Of a stretch of DNA of 64,000 bases, positions 17,309-26,154 are shown piece by piece. The notes below the pieces were generated by a model. It was given only the letters and a program-made list of their open reading frames with translations, was not told the origin of the DNA and did no database searches. Each line of letters opens with the position of its first letter. The stretch's first letter is position 1. This stretch comes from SB15 sp964639245 (lineage in GTDB: Bacteria > Chloroflexota > Anaerolineae > Aggregatilineales > J027): the NCBI GenBank assembly GCA_964639245.1, contig CAZXCU010000002.1, positions 434,001-498,000 of the forward strand. Direction: 5' to 3'. Made by a program: the position numbers and the translations under genes.

Positions 17309-18913
17309 TCATTGACCGCTTTTAATGCCTACTTCGGCGGCGGTTTCTTTCGAATCGCGGCCTTGCCACGCCACCACCCGATTCAACGCGGCAACATAGG
17401 CTTTGGCGCTGGCGACAATCACATCCGGGTCAGCGCCATAACCGCCAAAGGTGCGGTAATCATCATCGCCGGGTTCATTTACGCAAATGCGGACAGAAAC
17501 TTCGCCCTGTGCGTCAATGCCTTCTGTGACGGCATGAACGCTGTATTCCAACAGCGACACATCCAACGGCACAACCTTATGAATCGCCTGGTAGGCTGCA
17601 TCCACTGGCCCGACCCCAATCGCCGCTTCCTGATATTCCTTGCCATCCGGCCCGACCATACGAATCGAGGCGGTGGGCATTCCCAACGAACCGCAGGCTA
17701 CCTGAAGCGCGTTCAAAATATAAAACTCTTCGGGGCGATTAAGTTTATCAAAGACAATCGATTCTAAGTCCGCGTCGGTGATGGTTTTTTTCTTTTCCGC
17801 CACTTCCTTAAAGCGCTTGAAGGCAATTTCAAATTGTTCTTCGGTCAGTTCGTAGCCCAGTTCTTCAAAGCGCGTTTTCAGGGCGTGCCGTCCGCTGTGT
17901 TTGCCCAAAACCAATTTGCTTTGCTGCAATCCAATCATCTCAGGAGTCATAATTTCGTAGGTGCGATTGTCTTTGAGCATCCCGTCCTGATGAATCCCGG
18001 CTTCATGGGCGAAGGCATTTGCCCCCACGATAGCTTTGTTGGCCTGCACAACCATGCCCGTATAATTTGAGACCATGCGGCTGGTACGGGTGATTTGTGT
18101 TGTGTCGATGTTGGTATCCACGCCGAACACGGATTCGCGGGTTTTGAGCGCCATCACCACTTCCTCTAAACTGGTGTTGCCTGCCCGTTCGCCAATCCCG
18201 TTCAAGGTCACTTCGACCTGTCGCGCCCCGGCCCGGATTCCTGCCAGTGTATTGGCGGTGGCTAAACCCAAATCGTTGTGACAATGGGTTGACCAGATGA
18301 CTTTTTCTGCGCCTTCGGTTTCGCTAATCAATTTGTGCATCAGGCGGAAATACTCATCCGGCACGGTGTACCCAACCGTATCAGGAATATTCAGCGTGGT
18401 TGCGCCCGCTTCAATGGCGACTTTCAAAACGACTTTCAAAAATTCGGGGTCGGAGCGTCCCGCATCTTCGGGGCTAAATTCAATGTCTTCGCATAAGGAA
18501 CGGGCATAGCGCACCATATTTCCTACGCGCTCCACAACTTCTTCGGGGTCGAGCCGCAGCTTGTGCTTCATATGAATTTCGGAGGTTGCCAGAAAGGTAT
18601 GGATACGCGGCTTGGCGGCAAATTGGACAGCCTCCCATGCCTTATCAATATCATTTTTGCTGGCACGCGCCAACCCGCAGATAATCGGGCCGTCTATCGT
18701 TCCGACTTCCTGAGCAATGCGCTGCACCGCTTTTAGATCGTCGGGGGAGGCTGCGGGAAAACCTGCCTCAATCACATCCACCCCCAGCGCGGCAAGCTGA
18801 CGGGCAATTTCCAATTTTTCGGTGCTGGTCAGGCTAGCCCCCGGCGATTGTTCACCATCGCGCAGGGTGGTATCGAAAATGCGGACAATGTTTGAACCTT
18901 CTTTTTTGACCAT
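17309..18913 (-). CDS. leuA: 2-Isopropylmalate synthase
   Basis: A 534-residue enzyme joining acetyl-CoA to 2-oxoisovalerate, the committed step of leucine synthesis. The catalytic barrel begins RIFDTTLRDGEQSPGASLTS and has VIEAGFPAASPDD, the metal-binding STHCHNDLGLATANTLAGI, and NGIGERAGNTSLEE. The C-terminal LeuA dimer/regulatory domain (about 395-520) includes VACGSLGMPTASIRMVGPDG and suggests leucine feedback. The ATG has AAAGGAA about 10 bp upstream. Together with cimA it gives the cell separate leucine and isoleucine entry enzymes sharing LeuBCD. Confidence 0.96.
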   Translation of the reverse strand: MVKKEGSNIVRIFDTTLRDGEQSPGASLTSTEKLEIARQLAALGVDVIEAGFPAASPDDLKAVQRIAQEVGTIDGPIICGLARASKNDIDKAWEAVQFAAKPRIHTFLATSEIHMKHKLRLDPEEVVERVGNMVRYARSLCEDIEFSPEDAGRSDPEFLKVVLKVAIEAGATTLNIPDTVGYTVPDEYFRLMHKLISETEGAEKVIWSTHCHNDLGLATANTLAGIRAGARQVEVTLNGIGERAGNTSLEEVVMALKTRESVFGVDTNIDTTQITRTSRMVSNYTGMVVQANKAIVGANAFAHEAGIHQDGMLKDNRTYEIMTPEMIGLQQSKLVLGKHSGRHALKTRFEELGYELTEEQFEIAFKRFKEVAEKKKTITDADLESIVFDKLNRPEEFYILNALQVACGSLGMPTASIRMVGPDGKEYQEAAIGVGPVDAAYQAIHKVVPLDVSLLEYSVHAVTEGIDAQGEVSVRICVNEPGDDDYRTFGGYGADPDVIVASAKAYVAALNRVVAWQGRDSKETAAEVGIKSGQ

Positions 18914-18992
18914 GATTGGGGTGTTCCTTTTCTGCTCACTGTTAATCGAAATGTTCGGGTAAGGTCACTAAGGCCATCTTCCAACAAGGAAA

Positions 18993-20057
18993 TCACCCCC
19001 CTTCTCTCTCTGCTAACCATCGTTCCCGCAAACTATCCAACGCCCGTTTTTCTCCGTCATGCTCATAAAACCAATGTGTCCAGCCATTACACGGCGCGTT
19101 AGCGAGAATTTTGCCAACCTGATGAATCGAACCAACCAGTTTGCCCGCTTGAATTTTTCCATCGGCTAAAACATGGGCAGTCATCTCGGTTTTCCCATCA
19201 AAATAGAGCATCTGGCCTACTTTTAAGAATCCATGTTCCACTAATTTTTTAAACGGGACGCGCCCCTGTTCTCTTTTGGATTGCTGGGTATTGGGCAACT
19301 GCTCAACCGGTTCAACCACGTCAATCCGTACTTGGGCAACCGCAATATAATCGGTATCCCGTTCTATCCCAATCCAGCGCCGATGATATTTTTTAGCGAC
19401 TGCGCCGGTTGTTCCCGAACCAAAAAAGGGGTCAAGCACGACATCACCGGGGTTGGAACTGGACAAAATCACCCGCTCGAGCAGCGCTTCTGGCTTCTGG
19501 GTGGCATGGGCTTTTGCCCCATTGACTTTGATCCGTTCCTTGCCCGAACAGATGGGGATGTACCAATCGCTCCGCATTTGTTTTCCGCCGTTCATCTGTT
19601 TCATCAGATGGTAATGAAAGGTGTATTTTGCGCCCTTGTGTTTTTGCGCCCATATCAGGGTTTCGTGGGCATTGGTAAAGCGTGTTCCTTTGAAATTTGG
19701 CATCGGATTTACTTTAACCCACTCGATCTGATTTAAAACCCAATAGCCTAAATCCATCAGAATTGTGCCAATCCGAAAAATATTATGATATGTGCCAATC
19801 ACCCAAAGCGTGGCGTTGTCTTTCAAGACGCGGCGAGAGGCCGAAAGCCATGCACGGGTAAAGTCGTCGTAGACCTGCAAACTCTCAAACTTGTCCCAGT
19901 CGTCGTCCACCGCGTCGACTTTGGTCTGGTTAGGCCGCCACAATGCCTGCTGTAATTGTAAGTTATAGGGCGGGTCAGCGAAAATTAAATCCACCGATTT
20001 TTCAGGGAGCGTGTGCAGCAGTTCTATACAATCCCCTTGTAGGATCTGGTTGACCAT
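18993..20057 (-). CDS. CcrM-like adenine-N6 DNA methyltransferase (probable GANTC specificity)
   Basis: A 354-residue solitary DNA methyltransferase. The beta-class order is seen: the catalytic DPPYNLQL motif at about 31-38, then the FxGxG-type AdoMet site late at VLDPFFGSGTTGAVAKKYHR. The segment RPNQTKVDAVDDDWDKF is highly characteristic of the CcrM/M.HinfI group, which methylates adenine in GANTC. The C-terminal ~85 residues (KKLVEHGFLKVGQMLYFDG, HQVGKILANAPCNGWTHWFY) are a RAMA domain as in CcrM. The length is close to CcrM (358). No restriction partner is nearby. It lies between the cupin gene and leuA on the same strand, so it may share the ilv promoter. GANTC specificity is inferred from family. 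Confidence 0.88.
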   Translation of the reverse strand: MVNQILQGDCIELLHTLPEKSVDLIFADPPYNLQLQQALWRPNQTKVDAVDDDWDKFESLQVYDDFTRAWLSASRRVLKDNATLWVIGTYHNIFRIGTILMDLGYWVLNQIEWVKVNPMPNFKGTRFTNAHETLIWAQKHKGAKYTFHYHLMKQMNGGKQMRSDWYIPICSGKERIKVNGAKAHATQKPEALLERVILSSSNPGDVVLDPFFGSGTTGAVAKKYHRRWIGIERDTDYIAVAQVRIDVVEPVEQLPNTQQSKREQGRVPFKKLVEHGFLKVGQMLYFDGKTEMTAHVLADGKIQAGKLVGSIHQVGKILANAPCNGWTHWFYEHDGEKRALDSLRERWLAEREGG

Positions 20058-20099
20058 CTCACTCCCTAAAAATTAGTTCTCTGCATCGGGTTCTGGCAG

Positions 20100-20117
20100 A
20101 CAGCATACATGCTGTCC
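20100..20117. repeat. Short palindrome GACAGCAT-AC-ATGCTGTC
   Basis: A perfect 8-bp inverted repeat with a 2-nt centre lies between the cupin and methylase genes. It is related to GGACGGCAT-AC-ATGCCGTCC at 22174-22193, with compensating changes in both arms. That points to a dispersed structured repeat. Confidence 0.6.
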
Positions 20118-20142
20118 TATATCCCGTCCGTGTATTCCATTT

Positions 20143-20499
20143 CTAAATCCACTCGGCCTCAACCGTGCGTTCGTTGGTCACATTGCCTGTGTTGAGCGTG
20201 GTTTTGGGTTCAATCAGAATCAGATGCACTTCTTCCTCAGCCACGGGCAGATGTTCGACCCCTTTTGGCACGATGAAAAATTCGCCTTCCTCAATCCGAA
20301 CATCCCGGTCACGCAGTTTCATCAGCAGCGACCCCTTGACCACCAGAAAAAGTTCATCTTCATGTTCATGGTGATGCCAGACAAATTCGCCTTTGAGCTT
20401 GGCAAATTTGATGTGCATATCATTGAGTTCACCCACAATGCGCGGATGCCAATGGTCACTGAACAGGGTAAATTTTTCTGCGATGTTGACTTTTTCCAC
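20143..20499 (-). CDS. Small cupin-domain protein
   Basis: A 118-residue single-domain cupin counted from GTG 20499, which has AGGAG 7 bp upstream. An in-frame extension to 20568 only translates the upstream palindromic repeat. Cupin motif 1 is FVWHHHEHEDELFLVVKGSL with the metal-binding His/Glu set. Motif 2 is FFIVPKGVEHLPVAEEEVHL. The family binds metals or small ligands; substrate and reaction cannot be told. It lies between ilvC and the methylase in the same direction. Confidence 0.85.
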   Translation of the reverse strand: MEKVNIAEKFTLFSDHWHPRIVGELNDMHIKFAKLKGEFVWHHHEHEDELFLVVKGSLLMKLRDRDVRIEEGEFFIVPKGVEHLPVAEEEVHLILIEPKTTLNTGNVTNERTVEAEWI

Positions 20500-20513
20500 A
20501 AATTTCTCCTTTG

Positions 20514-20568
20514 CCCTCACCCCGACCCTTCTCCCTTTATGGGGGAAGGGACAGGGATGGGGGTTCAA
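20514..20568. repeat. G/C-rich palindromic repeat (CCTCACCCC...GGGGTT family)
   Basis: This 55-bp imperfect inverted repeat has arms CCCTCACCCC / GGGATGGGGG and an inner stem CTTCTCCC / GGGGAAGGG around TTTAT. Related copies appear at 34597-34682, inside the PKS at 45889-45981, and in part at 50863-50915. It sits between ilvC and the cupin gene. Confidence 0.7.
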
Positions 20569-21582
<1,014 letters not shown>

Positions 21583-21586
21583 GTGT

Positions 21587-22153
21587 TTATACACCTTCTC
21601 TGGGTTGAATATGTCCATTGGCTTTGACCCCGATGGAACGTTTACTTTCGTAATTGACTTGCTGCATGGTACGTGTGCCACGTCCCATGGCGACGACACC
21701 CGAACGGGCGACTTCCACAATGCCTAGATTGTCAAGTTCATCAATCACCGTTTCTACACGGTCTGGCTGGCCTGTAATTTCCACAATCACCACCACTGGG
21801 CCGATGTCCACGATACGCGCCCCGTGCCGATAGGTAATTTCGGTCAGGAGATTGCGTTTTTCGGCGGTGTCGCAGGTAATTTTGACCAGCGCCATATCGC
21901 GCTGAACATACAGTTGATCGGTTAAATCTTGAACTTCGACGACATCAATGAGTTTGTAGAGATTCATTTTAATTTTATGAACATCTACCGGGTCATCACA
22001 GTCCATCACAATGGTCATGCGTGACACATCATCATAATGGGTACGGCCTACAGTGAGGCTGTCCATGTTAAAATTGCGACGGCGGAACAAACTCACCACC
22101 CGATTCAGCACACCGGGCTTATTTTCGACGAGCGCAGATAAAATGGCCTTCAT
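21587..22153 (-). CDS. ilvN: Acetolactate synthase small (regulatory) subunit
   Basis: A 188-residue protein counted from ATG 22153 with AAAGGA 8 bp upstream; the in-frame extension beyond that only reads through a palindromic repeat. The N-terminal ACT domain (AILSALVENKPGVLNRVVSL, then FNMDSLTVGRT) binds valine. The C-terminal ALS_ss_C domain (about 85-160) follows. The last ~28 residues (VAMGRGTRTMQQVNYESKRS) are longer than usual. It lies in order between ilvB and ilvC. Confidence 0.93.
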   Translation of the reverse strand: MKAILSALVENKPGVLNRVVSLFRRRNFNMDSLTVGRTHYDDVSRMTIVMDCDDPVDVHKIKMNLYKLIDVVEVQDLTDQLYVQRDMALVKITCDTAEKRNLLTEITYRHGARIVDIGPVVVIVEITGQPDRVETVIDELDNLGIVEVARSGVVAMGRGTRTMQQVNYESKRSIGVKANGHIQPREGV

Positions 22154-22173
22154 TTTGTTGTCCTTTAATGAGT

Positions 22174-22226
22174 GGACGGCATACATGCCGTCCCTACATA
22201 CCGTAGGGACACGATATATCGCGTCC
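22174..22226. repeat. Tandem palindromic repeat between ilvB and ilvN
   Basis: Two palindromes lie side by side: GGACGGCAT-AC-ATGCCGTCC (22174-22193) and GGACACGATATATCGCGTCC (22207-22226, one wobble pair). CTAC-ATACC-GTAG lies between them. The left one is a relative of the 20100-20117 repeat. It could fold in the ilvB-ilvN transcript. Confidence 0.65.
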
Positions 22227-22240
22227 GCTTCCAATTTAAT

Positions 22241-23977
22241 TTACACAGCGTTGGGGTTTTCCCAATTTTTCGACAAATCCATCGTGGGGTCAGGACGACG
22301 TACCATATTGTGTAAATCTGCGCCTGCTGGCACCATTGGATACACCGTGTCTTCTTTGACCACCACAAATTCCACCAGCACCGGCCCGTCGGTTTCCCGC
22401 GCCCACTGTACCGCTTCCTCAATTTCTTCGCGGGTGGTTACGCGGCGGGCGGGAATCCCATACGCTTCTGCCAATTTGACAAAATCGGGGTTGAGCATCG
22501 GGGTGGCTACATAGCGCCCTTCGTAGAACATTTCCTGCCACTGGCGCACCATGCCCAAAAAGCCGTTGTTGATGATGGCAATATTGACCTTGATATTTTC
22601 CTGTTTGGCGGTGGCAAGTTCGCAGAGAGTCATCTGGAAACCTCCGTCCCCCACAATCGCCCAGACTTCCTCGTCCGGGTTGCCAAATTTCGCGCCGATA
22701 GCTGCCGGGAAACCAAAGCCCATCGTTCCCAACCCGCCACTGGTGATCAAACTACGCGGGCGGGCATGGGGGTAATACTGCGCTTCCCACATTTGATGCT
22801 GACCGACATCGGTGGTGGTGATGGCTTCGCCTTGGGTGTACTTCCACAAGTCTGCAATCACATGCGGGGCCCACAGTTTGCCATCCGGGGCGGCATTTTT
22901 AACAAAATCGCGCTGGTCGGTGTCTTCTTTCCAATCACGGATGCGGCTGAACCATGCCTTGTGTTCCATCGGCTTGAGGCGGGGCAGCATCTGGCGCAGC
23001 ACGGTTGCCAAATCGCCGTTAATCCCCACGTCCACCCGGATATTTTTATTAATTTCTGAGGGGTCAATTTCCACATGAACTTTCTTGGAATTGGGCGAAT
23101 ACGTTTTGATGTTGCCGGTTACGCGGTCATCAAAGCGCATCCCGAAGGCCAGCAGCAAATCCGCTTCTTGAATTGCCAGATTCGCGGCTGCCTCGCCGTG
23201 CATTCCCATCATCCCTACGACCATCGGATGGTCTTCGGGGATGCTGCCTTTGCCCAGAATGGTCATTGCAATCGGTGTTTGGGTGATTTCAGCAAAACGG
23301 CGGAGTTCATTTTCTGCCCCGGACATCATCACACCATGACCCGCCAGAATGACCGGACGTTGCGCTTGTTCAATCAATTGCAACGCGGCTTGGATGTCAT
23401 CTTCGTGGGCTTCACGCGGGATGGAGTAACCCGGTAGCTGGATTTCGCCTTCGGGATACACAAATTCTGTGACCGCATTTTGAATATCTTTGGGAATGTC
23501 AATCAAGACCGGGCCGGGGCGACCTGTGCGGGCAATATGGAACGCTTCGCGGATGATATACGCTAGGTCATTCACATCGGTGACGAGATAATTGTGTTTG
23601 GTGACGGGCAGGGTGCAGCCGGTGACATCGGTTTCTTGGAAGGCATCTGACCCCAGCGCTGCCATCGGTACTTGTCCGGTGATGCACACCATCGGGCTGG
23701 AATCCATCATGGCGGTTGCCATGCCCGTAATTAAATTGGTTGCGCCGGGGCCGCTGGTCGCAATGGCGACACCGACTTTGCCTGTTGCCCGCGAATACCC
23801 ATCCGCCATGTGTGCCGCACCCTGTTCGTGCCGCACCAGCACATGATGAATCCTGTCCTCATATTCCGCAAGGGCATCGTAGGTGGGCAGAATCGCCCCG
23901 CCGGGGTAGCCAAAAACAACCGGCACCCCTTCTCGAATTAAACATTCCCAAACAATCTGTGCGCCTTTAAGTTTCAT
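22241..23977 (-). CDS. ilvB: Acetolactate synthase large (catalytic) subunit
   Basis: A 578-residue TPP enzyme counted from ATG 23977 (MKLKGAQIVWECLIREGVPV), with AAGG 7-8 bp upstream and the ilvE stop 1 bp before it. It makes acetolactate and acetohydroxybutyrate. The TPP glutamate lies in VRHEQGAAHMADGYSRATGK. The FAD-binding middle domain includes DLLLAFGMRFDDRVTGN. The C-terminal TPP/Mg motif is AIVGDGGFQMTLCELATAKQ...NN. Length and domain order are standard. Confidence 0.96.
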   Translation of the reverse strand: MKLKGAQIVWECLIREGVPVVFGYPGGAILPTYDALAEYEDRIHHVLVRHEQGAAHMADGYSRATGKVGVAIATSGPGATNLITGMATAMMDSSPMVCITGQVPMAALGSDAFQETDVTGCTLPVTKHNYLVTDVNDLAYIIREAFHIARTGRPGPVLIDIPKDIQNAVTEFVYPEGEIQLPGYSIPREAHEDDIQAALQLIEQAQRPVILAGHGVMMSGAENELRRFAEITQTPIAMTILGKGSIPEDHPMVVGMMGMHGEAAANLAIQEADLLLAFGMRFDDRVTGNIKTYSPNSKKVHVEIDPSEINKNIRVDVGINGDLATVLRQMLPRLKPMEHKAWFSRIRDWKEDTDQRDFVKNAAPDGKLWAPHVIADLWKYTQGEAITTTDVGQHQMWEAQYYPHARPRSLITSGGLGTMGFGFPAAIGAKFGNPDEEVWAIVGDGGFQMTLCELATAKQENIKVNIAIINNGFLGMVRQWQEMFYEGRYVATPMLNPDFVKLAEAYGIPARRVTTREEIEEAVQWARETDGPVLVEFVVVKEDTVYPMVPAGADLHNMVRRPDPTMDLSKNWENPNAV

Positions 23978-23978
23978 C

Positions 23979-24920
23979 CTAGACCTTCTCTTTCTGTGGA
24001 ACAGGGGTGAGCCAGCCGTGACGGTCTGCTTTTTCACCTTTCACGATGGCAAAAAATTCATCCTGAATTTGTTTGGTAATGGGGCCGCGTGACCCACTGC
24101 CAATGACAATCTGGTCAACTGAACGGACTGGGGTGACTTCAGCCGCCGTACCGGTCATGAACAATTCATCGCACACGTACAACATTTCACGGGTGAGGTA
24201 GGTTTGTTCAACCGTCAGCCCCAAATCCTCGGCGAGTTTGATCACCGTATTGCGGGTGACACCCCCCAGAATCGAGGCGTGGAGCGGGGGAGTCAGAATC
24301 ACGCCATCCATAATGCAAAACATATTTTCGCCCGCGCCTTCGCTGACCAAGCCATTGACATCCAGCGCGATCCCTTCGACGTAGCCGTTCCGTTTGGCTT
24401 CTAACGAGGTGTAAATATTATTTACATACTGACCCCCAATTTTGCCCATCATGGTATACGTCCCATGGGCGGGTCGTCGCCAACTGGTGACAGCCGCGTC
24501 AATGCCTTTGGTCAGCCCATCTTCACCGAGATACGCCCCCCATTCCCACACCATAATCGCCATCTGGGTTTCGCCCTGTGTGCCAAGCCCAAGCGCGGGG
24601 GTGTCTTTCCAAGCAATCGGACGGATGTAACAGGATTTCATGTGGTTGCGTGCGATGGTTTCAACCGTCACGGCGTTAATTTCGTCCTCTGTCCATTTTT
24701 CAATGGGCATCCGGGCGATTTTGGCGCTGTTGAACAAGCGGCGGGTGTGGTCTTGCAAACGGAAAACGGCGGGGCCTTGGACGGTTTCATAGCAGCGTGT
24801 TCCCTCGAAAACACTGGTGCCATAGTGCAGCGCATGAACGCTCACATGTACGTTGGCCTCTTCCCAGCGCACAAATTCGCCATTCATCCAGATATAATCT
24901 GAGCCATGTTTAATTGCCAT
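23979..24920 (-). CDS. ilvE: Branched-chain amino-acid aminotransferase
   Basis: A 313-residue PLP enzyme (fold type IV) carrying out the last step of Val, Ile and Leu synthesis. It begins YIWMNGEFVRWEEANVHVSV. The Schiff-base lysine is in MMGKIGGQYVNNIYTSLEAK. GIALDVNGLVSEGAGENMF and GSRGPITKQIQDEFFAIVKG follow as in bacterial IlvE. It is the first structural gene after the attenuator and starts about 320 bp from the promoter. No strong Shine-Dalgarno is close (AAAAGGGAAAAATTAATCGC precedes the ATG). Confidence 0.95.
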   Translation of the reverse strand: MAIKHGSDYIWMNGEFVRWEEANVHVSVHALHYGTSVFEGTRCYETVQGPAVFRLQDHTRRLFNSAKIARMPIEKWTEDEINAVTVETIARNHMKSCYIRPIAWKDTPALGLGTQGETQMAIMVWEWGAYLGEDGLTKGIDAAVTSWRRPAHGTYTMMGKIGGQYVNNIYTSLEAKRNGYVEGIALDVNGLVSEGAGENMFCIMDGVILTPPLHASILGGVTRNTVIKLAEDLGLTVEQTYLTREMLYVCDELFMTGTAAEVTPVRSVDQIVIGSGSRGPITKQIQDEFFAIVKGEKADRHGWLTPVPQKEKV

Positions 24921-24940
24921 GCGATTAATTTTTCCCTTTT

Positions 24941-25060
24941 CTAATAATAAAAAACCACAGAGGGTCTGTGGTTTTGGGTGACAAAACGGGGTGAGGCAGC
25001 ATTAGAGAACGCGGCAGCGCGGTCATGTGATGATGGTTGGGTAGCCTGTTGTGCGTTCAT
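24941..25060 (-). CDS. Possible second leader ORF overlapping the second terminator
   Basis: A 39-codon frame opens with ATG 25060 after an AGGACAGGG sequence and ends at TAG 24941-24943 inside the tail of the second terminator hairpin. Its C-terminal codons (PSVVFYY) are spelled by the 3' arm and T-run. It has no Ile or Leu and few Val, so it does not resemble a branched-chain attenuation peptide. Translation through the hairpin could nevertheless prevent terminator formation. Chance is possible. Confidence 0.25.
   Translation of the reverse strand: MNAQQATQPSSHDRAAAFSNAASPRFVTQNHRPSVVFYY
24942..24975 (-). terminator. Second intrinsic terminator in the ilv leader, just before ilvE
   Basis: On the minus strand the stem AAAACCACAGA / TCTGTGGTTTT (24965-24975 with 24951-24961) has a CCC loop and runs into TTATTATT. 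It lies 22 bp before the ilvE start, downstream of the first attenuator. A second decision point or a backup is possible. It would otherwise block ilvE transcription. Confidence 0.75.
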
Positions 25061-25075
25061 TGCCCTGTCCTAGAT

Positions 25076-25149
25076 AAAAAATAAGCCCCACAAGGGTTGC
25101 TTGTGGGGCTGTTATGTTTTTCGTTAGTGAAGTTTATCCCACAAGCACC
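25076..25149 (-). terminator. ilv attenuator: intrinsic terminator with upstream antiterminator segment
   Basis: The terminator stem in the RNA is AGCCCCACAAG / CTTGTGGGGCT (25100-25110 with 25084-25094), an 11-bp perfect stem with a 5-nt loop and a TATTTTTT tail (25076-25083). Immediately after the leader stop codon the RNA contains GGTGCTTGTGGG (25138-25149). Its GCTTGTGGG part is exactly complementary to CCCACAAGC in the 5' arm of the terminator. A ribosome stalled on the Leu/Ile/Val codons would leave this segment free to pair and prevent termination. A ribosome at the stop codon would cover it and allow termination. Confidence 0.88.
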
Positions 25150-25220
25150 TATAACCCTATTGCGATGACAATAAGGATTACAATGACGATAAGGATAAGC
25201 GAAAGGTACTTGTGCGACAT
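25149..25220 (-). CDS. ilvL: Branched-chain amino-acid attenuation leader peptide
   Basis: A 23-codon peptide that starts MSHKY and continues LSLILIVIVILIVIAIGL; 15 of 23 residues are Leu, Ile or Val. An in-frame ATG five codons upstream (25235) is an alternative start very near the expected transcript 5' end. Only a weak GAG-rich site precedes ATG 25220. A perfect terminator follows 39 bp downstream, and a consensus promoter lies directly upstream. This is the standard arrangement of an ilv attenuation leader. The symbol is by functional analogy to enterobacterial ilvL; the peptide is not a sequence homologue that I can claim. Confidence 0.9.
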   Translation of the reverse strand: MSHKYLSLILIVIVILIVIAIGL

Positions 25221-25247
25221 TTTTTCGTTTCTCATGGAACGTTCACA

Positions 25248-25276
25248 AGAATACCGTCTGACCAACGGCTTGTCAA
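25248..25276 (-). promoter_or_regulatory. Sigma-70 promoter of the ilv-leu operon
   Basis: On the minus strand, a perfect -35 TTGACA (25271-25276), a 17-bp spacer and -10 TATTCT (25248-25253) lie directly before the leader peptide. Transcription would start near 25241. Confidence 0.88.
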
Positions 25277-25311
25277 CAACCTCATTTTGTATAAATCGCA
25301 CAAGGCAAATT

Positions 25312-25339
25312 TTGGCAAGCAAGGGTTTTGTAGTATCCT
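25312..25339 (+). promoter_or_regulatory. Possible promoter for the chorismate mutase gene
   Basis: TTGGCA (25312-25317), a 16-bp spacer and TATCCT (25334-25339) lie 31 bp before ATG 25370. The boxes are imperfect matches. It is divergent from the ilv promoter. Confidence 0.4.
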
Positions 25340-25369
25340 TTTCGCACACGATTGGGTAGGGTTAAAAAA

Positions 25370-25654
25370 ATGAGTTCGTTACACGATTTACGCAGTCGGA
25401 TTGATGAAATAGATTATCAAATTATCGAGTTGTTGGCGCAGCGTGGGGCGTGTGTGCGGGAGATTGCCGTCCATAAAAAAAGCGCCGAACACATCTCTGT
25501 GCCGACGCGAGAGCAGGAAATTTTCGCCACACGGCGGGCATGGGCGGAGGCAGGCGACCTCTCGCCAGAATTTGTTGAAGGTTTATATCGGCAGATTATC
25601 GCCTATTTCAGCGAACAACAGCGACGGTTGCTTGAAGAGAAAAACGAAGCCTGA
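25370..25654 (+). CDS. Chorismate mutase, AroQ type
   Basis: A 94-residue all-helical mutase converting chorismate to prephenate, which the PheA encoded in this window would use. It begins SLHDLRSRIDEIDYQIIELL, the usual first AroQ helix with Arg and Asp catalytic/structural positions. It continues with RGACVREIAVHKKSAEHISV and VPTREQEIFATRRAWAEAGD. The start is taken at ATG 25370 after TAGGG; an upstream in-frame start at 25352 adds six non-conserved residues. It is transcribed divergently from the ilv operon. Confidence 0.9.
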   Translation: MSSLHDLRSRIDEIDYQIIELLAQRGACVREIAVHKKSAEHISVPTREQEIFATRRAWAEAGDLSPEFVEGLYRQIIAYFSEQQRRLLEEKNEA

Positions 25655-25689
25655 TGACATAGTGCGGGAATTTATTCCCGTGCGAATGG

Positions 25690-26049
25690 TCACGCGCTGC
25701 GGCTGGTAATCCACACACCATCATTTTTGCCGGCTCCCACCAGGAAAAAAGTACGGTGCTTCTGGCGTTGGGCATCCTCATGAGACAGCCAAAAACTCAG
25801 CTTGCGGTTTTTCTTGGATGCCATATATTCCAGTGCTGCCAGCACATGCGAACAGGCGATGCCGTTGTGCAGCGCCCATGGACAGGTGCAGCGGGTGTGG
25901 ACGGTGCCATCTTCCTCAAAACGCACCATCACGACATGGTTGGCCTGCGGGTTGGAGTTGCTTTCGACCACGTAGGTATTGCGGTCAACGCGCCGCGCCC
26001 GCAGTTTGCGGCTCTGGTGCTGAAGCTGTTTGATGTTTTTCGGCAGCAT
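25690..26049 (-). CDS. SWIM zinc-finger protein
   Basis: A 119-residue protein with a SWIM finger: CTCPWALHNGIACSH gives CxC-x(9)-CxH at about residues 54-68. SWIM domains bind DNA or protein and usually occur within larger helicases or transposases; here the domain is essentially alone. The N terminus is basic (KNIKQLQHQSRKLRARRVDR), compatible with nucleic-acid binding. The function is unknown. It is convergent with the chorismate mutase gene, and a small hairpin, GCGGGAATTTATTCCCG, lies between them. Confidence 0.8.
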   Translation of the reverse strand: MLPKNIKQLQHQSRKLRARRVDRNTYVVESNSNPQANHVVMVRFEEDGTVHTRCTCPWALHNGIACSHVLAALEYMASKKNRKLSFWLSHEDAQRQKHRTFFLVGAGKNDGVWITSRSA

Positions 26050-26154
26050 GTGTTTTTCTCCCCCTCCCTAGAATATTTGTTCTATAAATATTATACCTTA
26101 AATCGGGTAAAAGTGGTGTTAGAATCACCTAAAATCGGCTAAATTTTCTTTATT

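Noticed and set aside
21583..21720. N-terminal extension of IlvC
   Set aside because: It overlaps ilvN coding sequence and is not part of the conserved enzyme; MATLFYDKDADL starts at 21582.
22154..22234. N-terminal extension of IlvN
   Set aside because: It reads through the GGACGGCAT palindromes; ATG 22153 has AAAGGA upstream.
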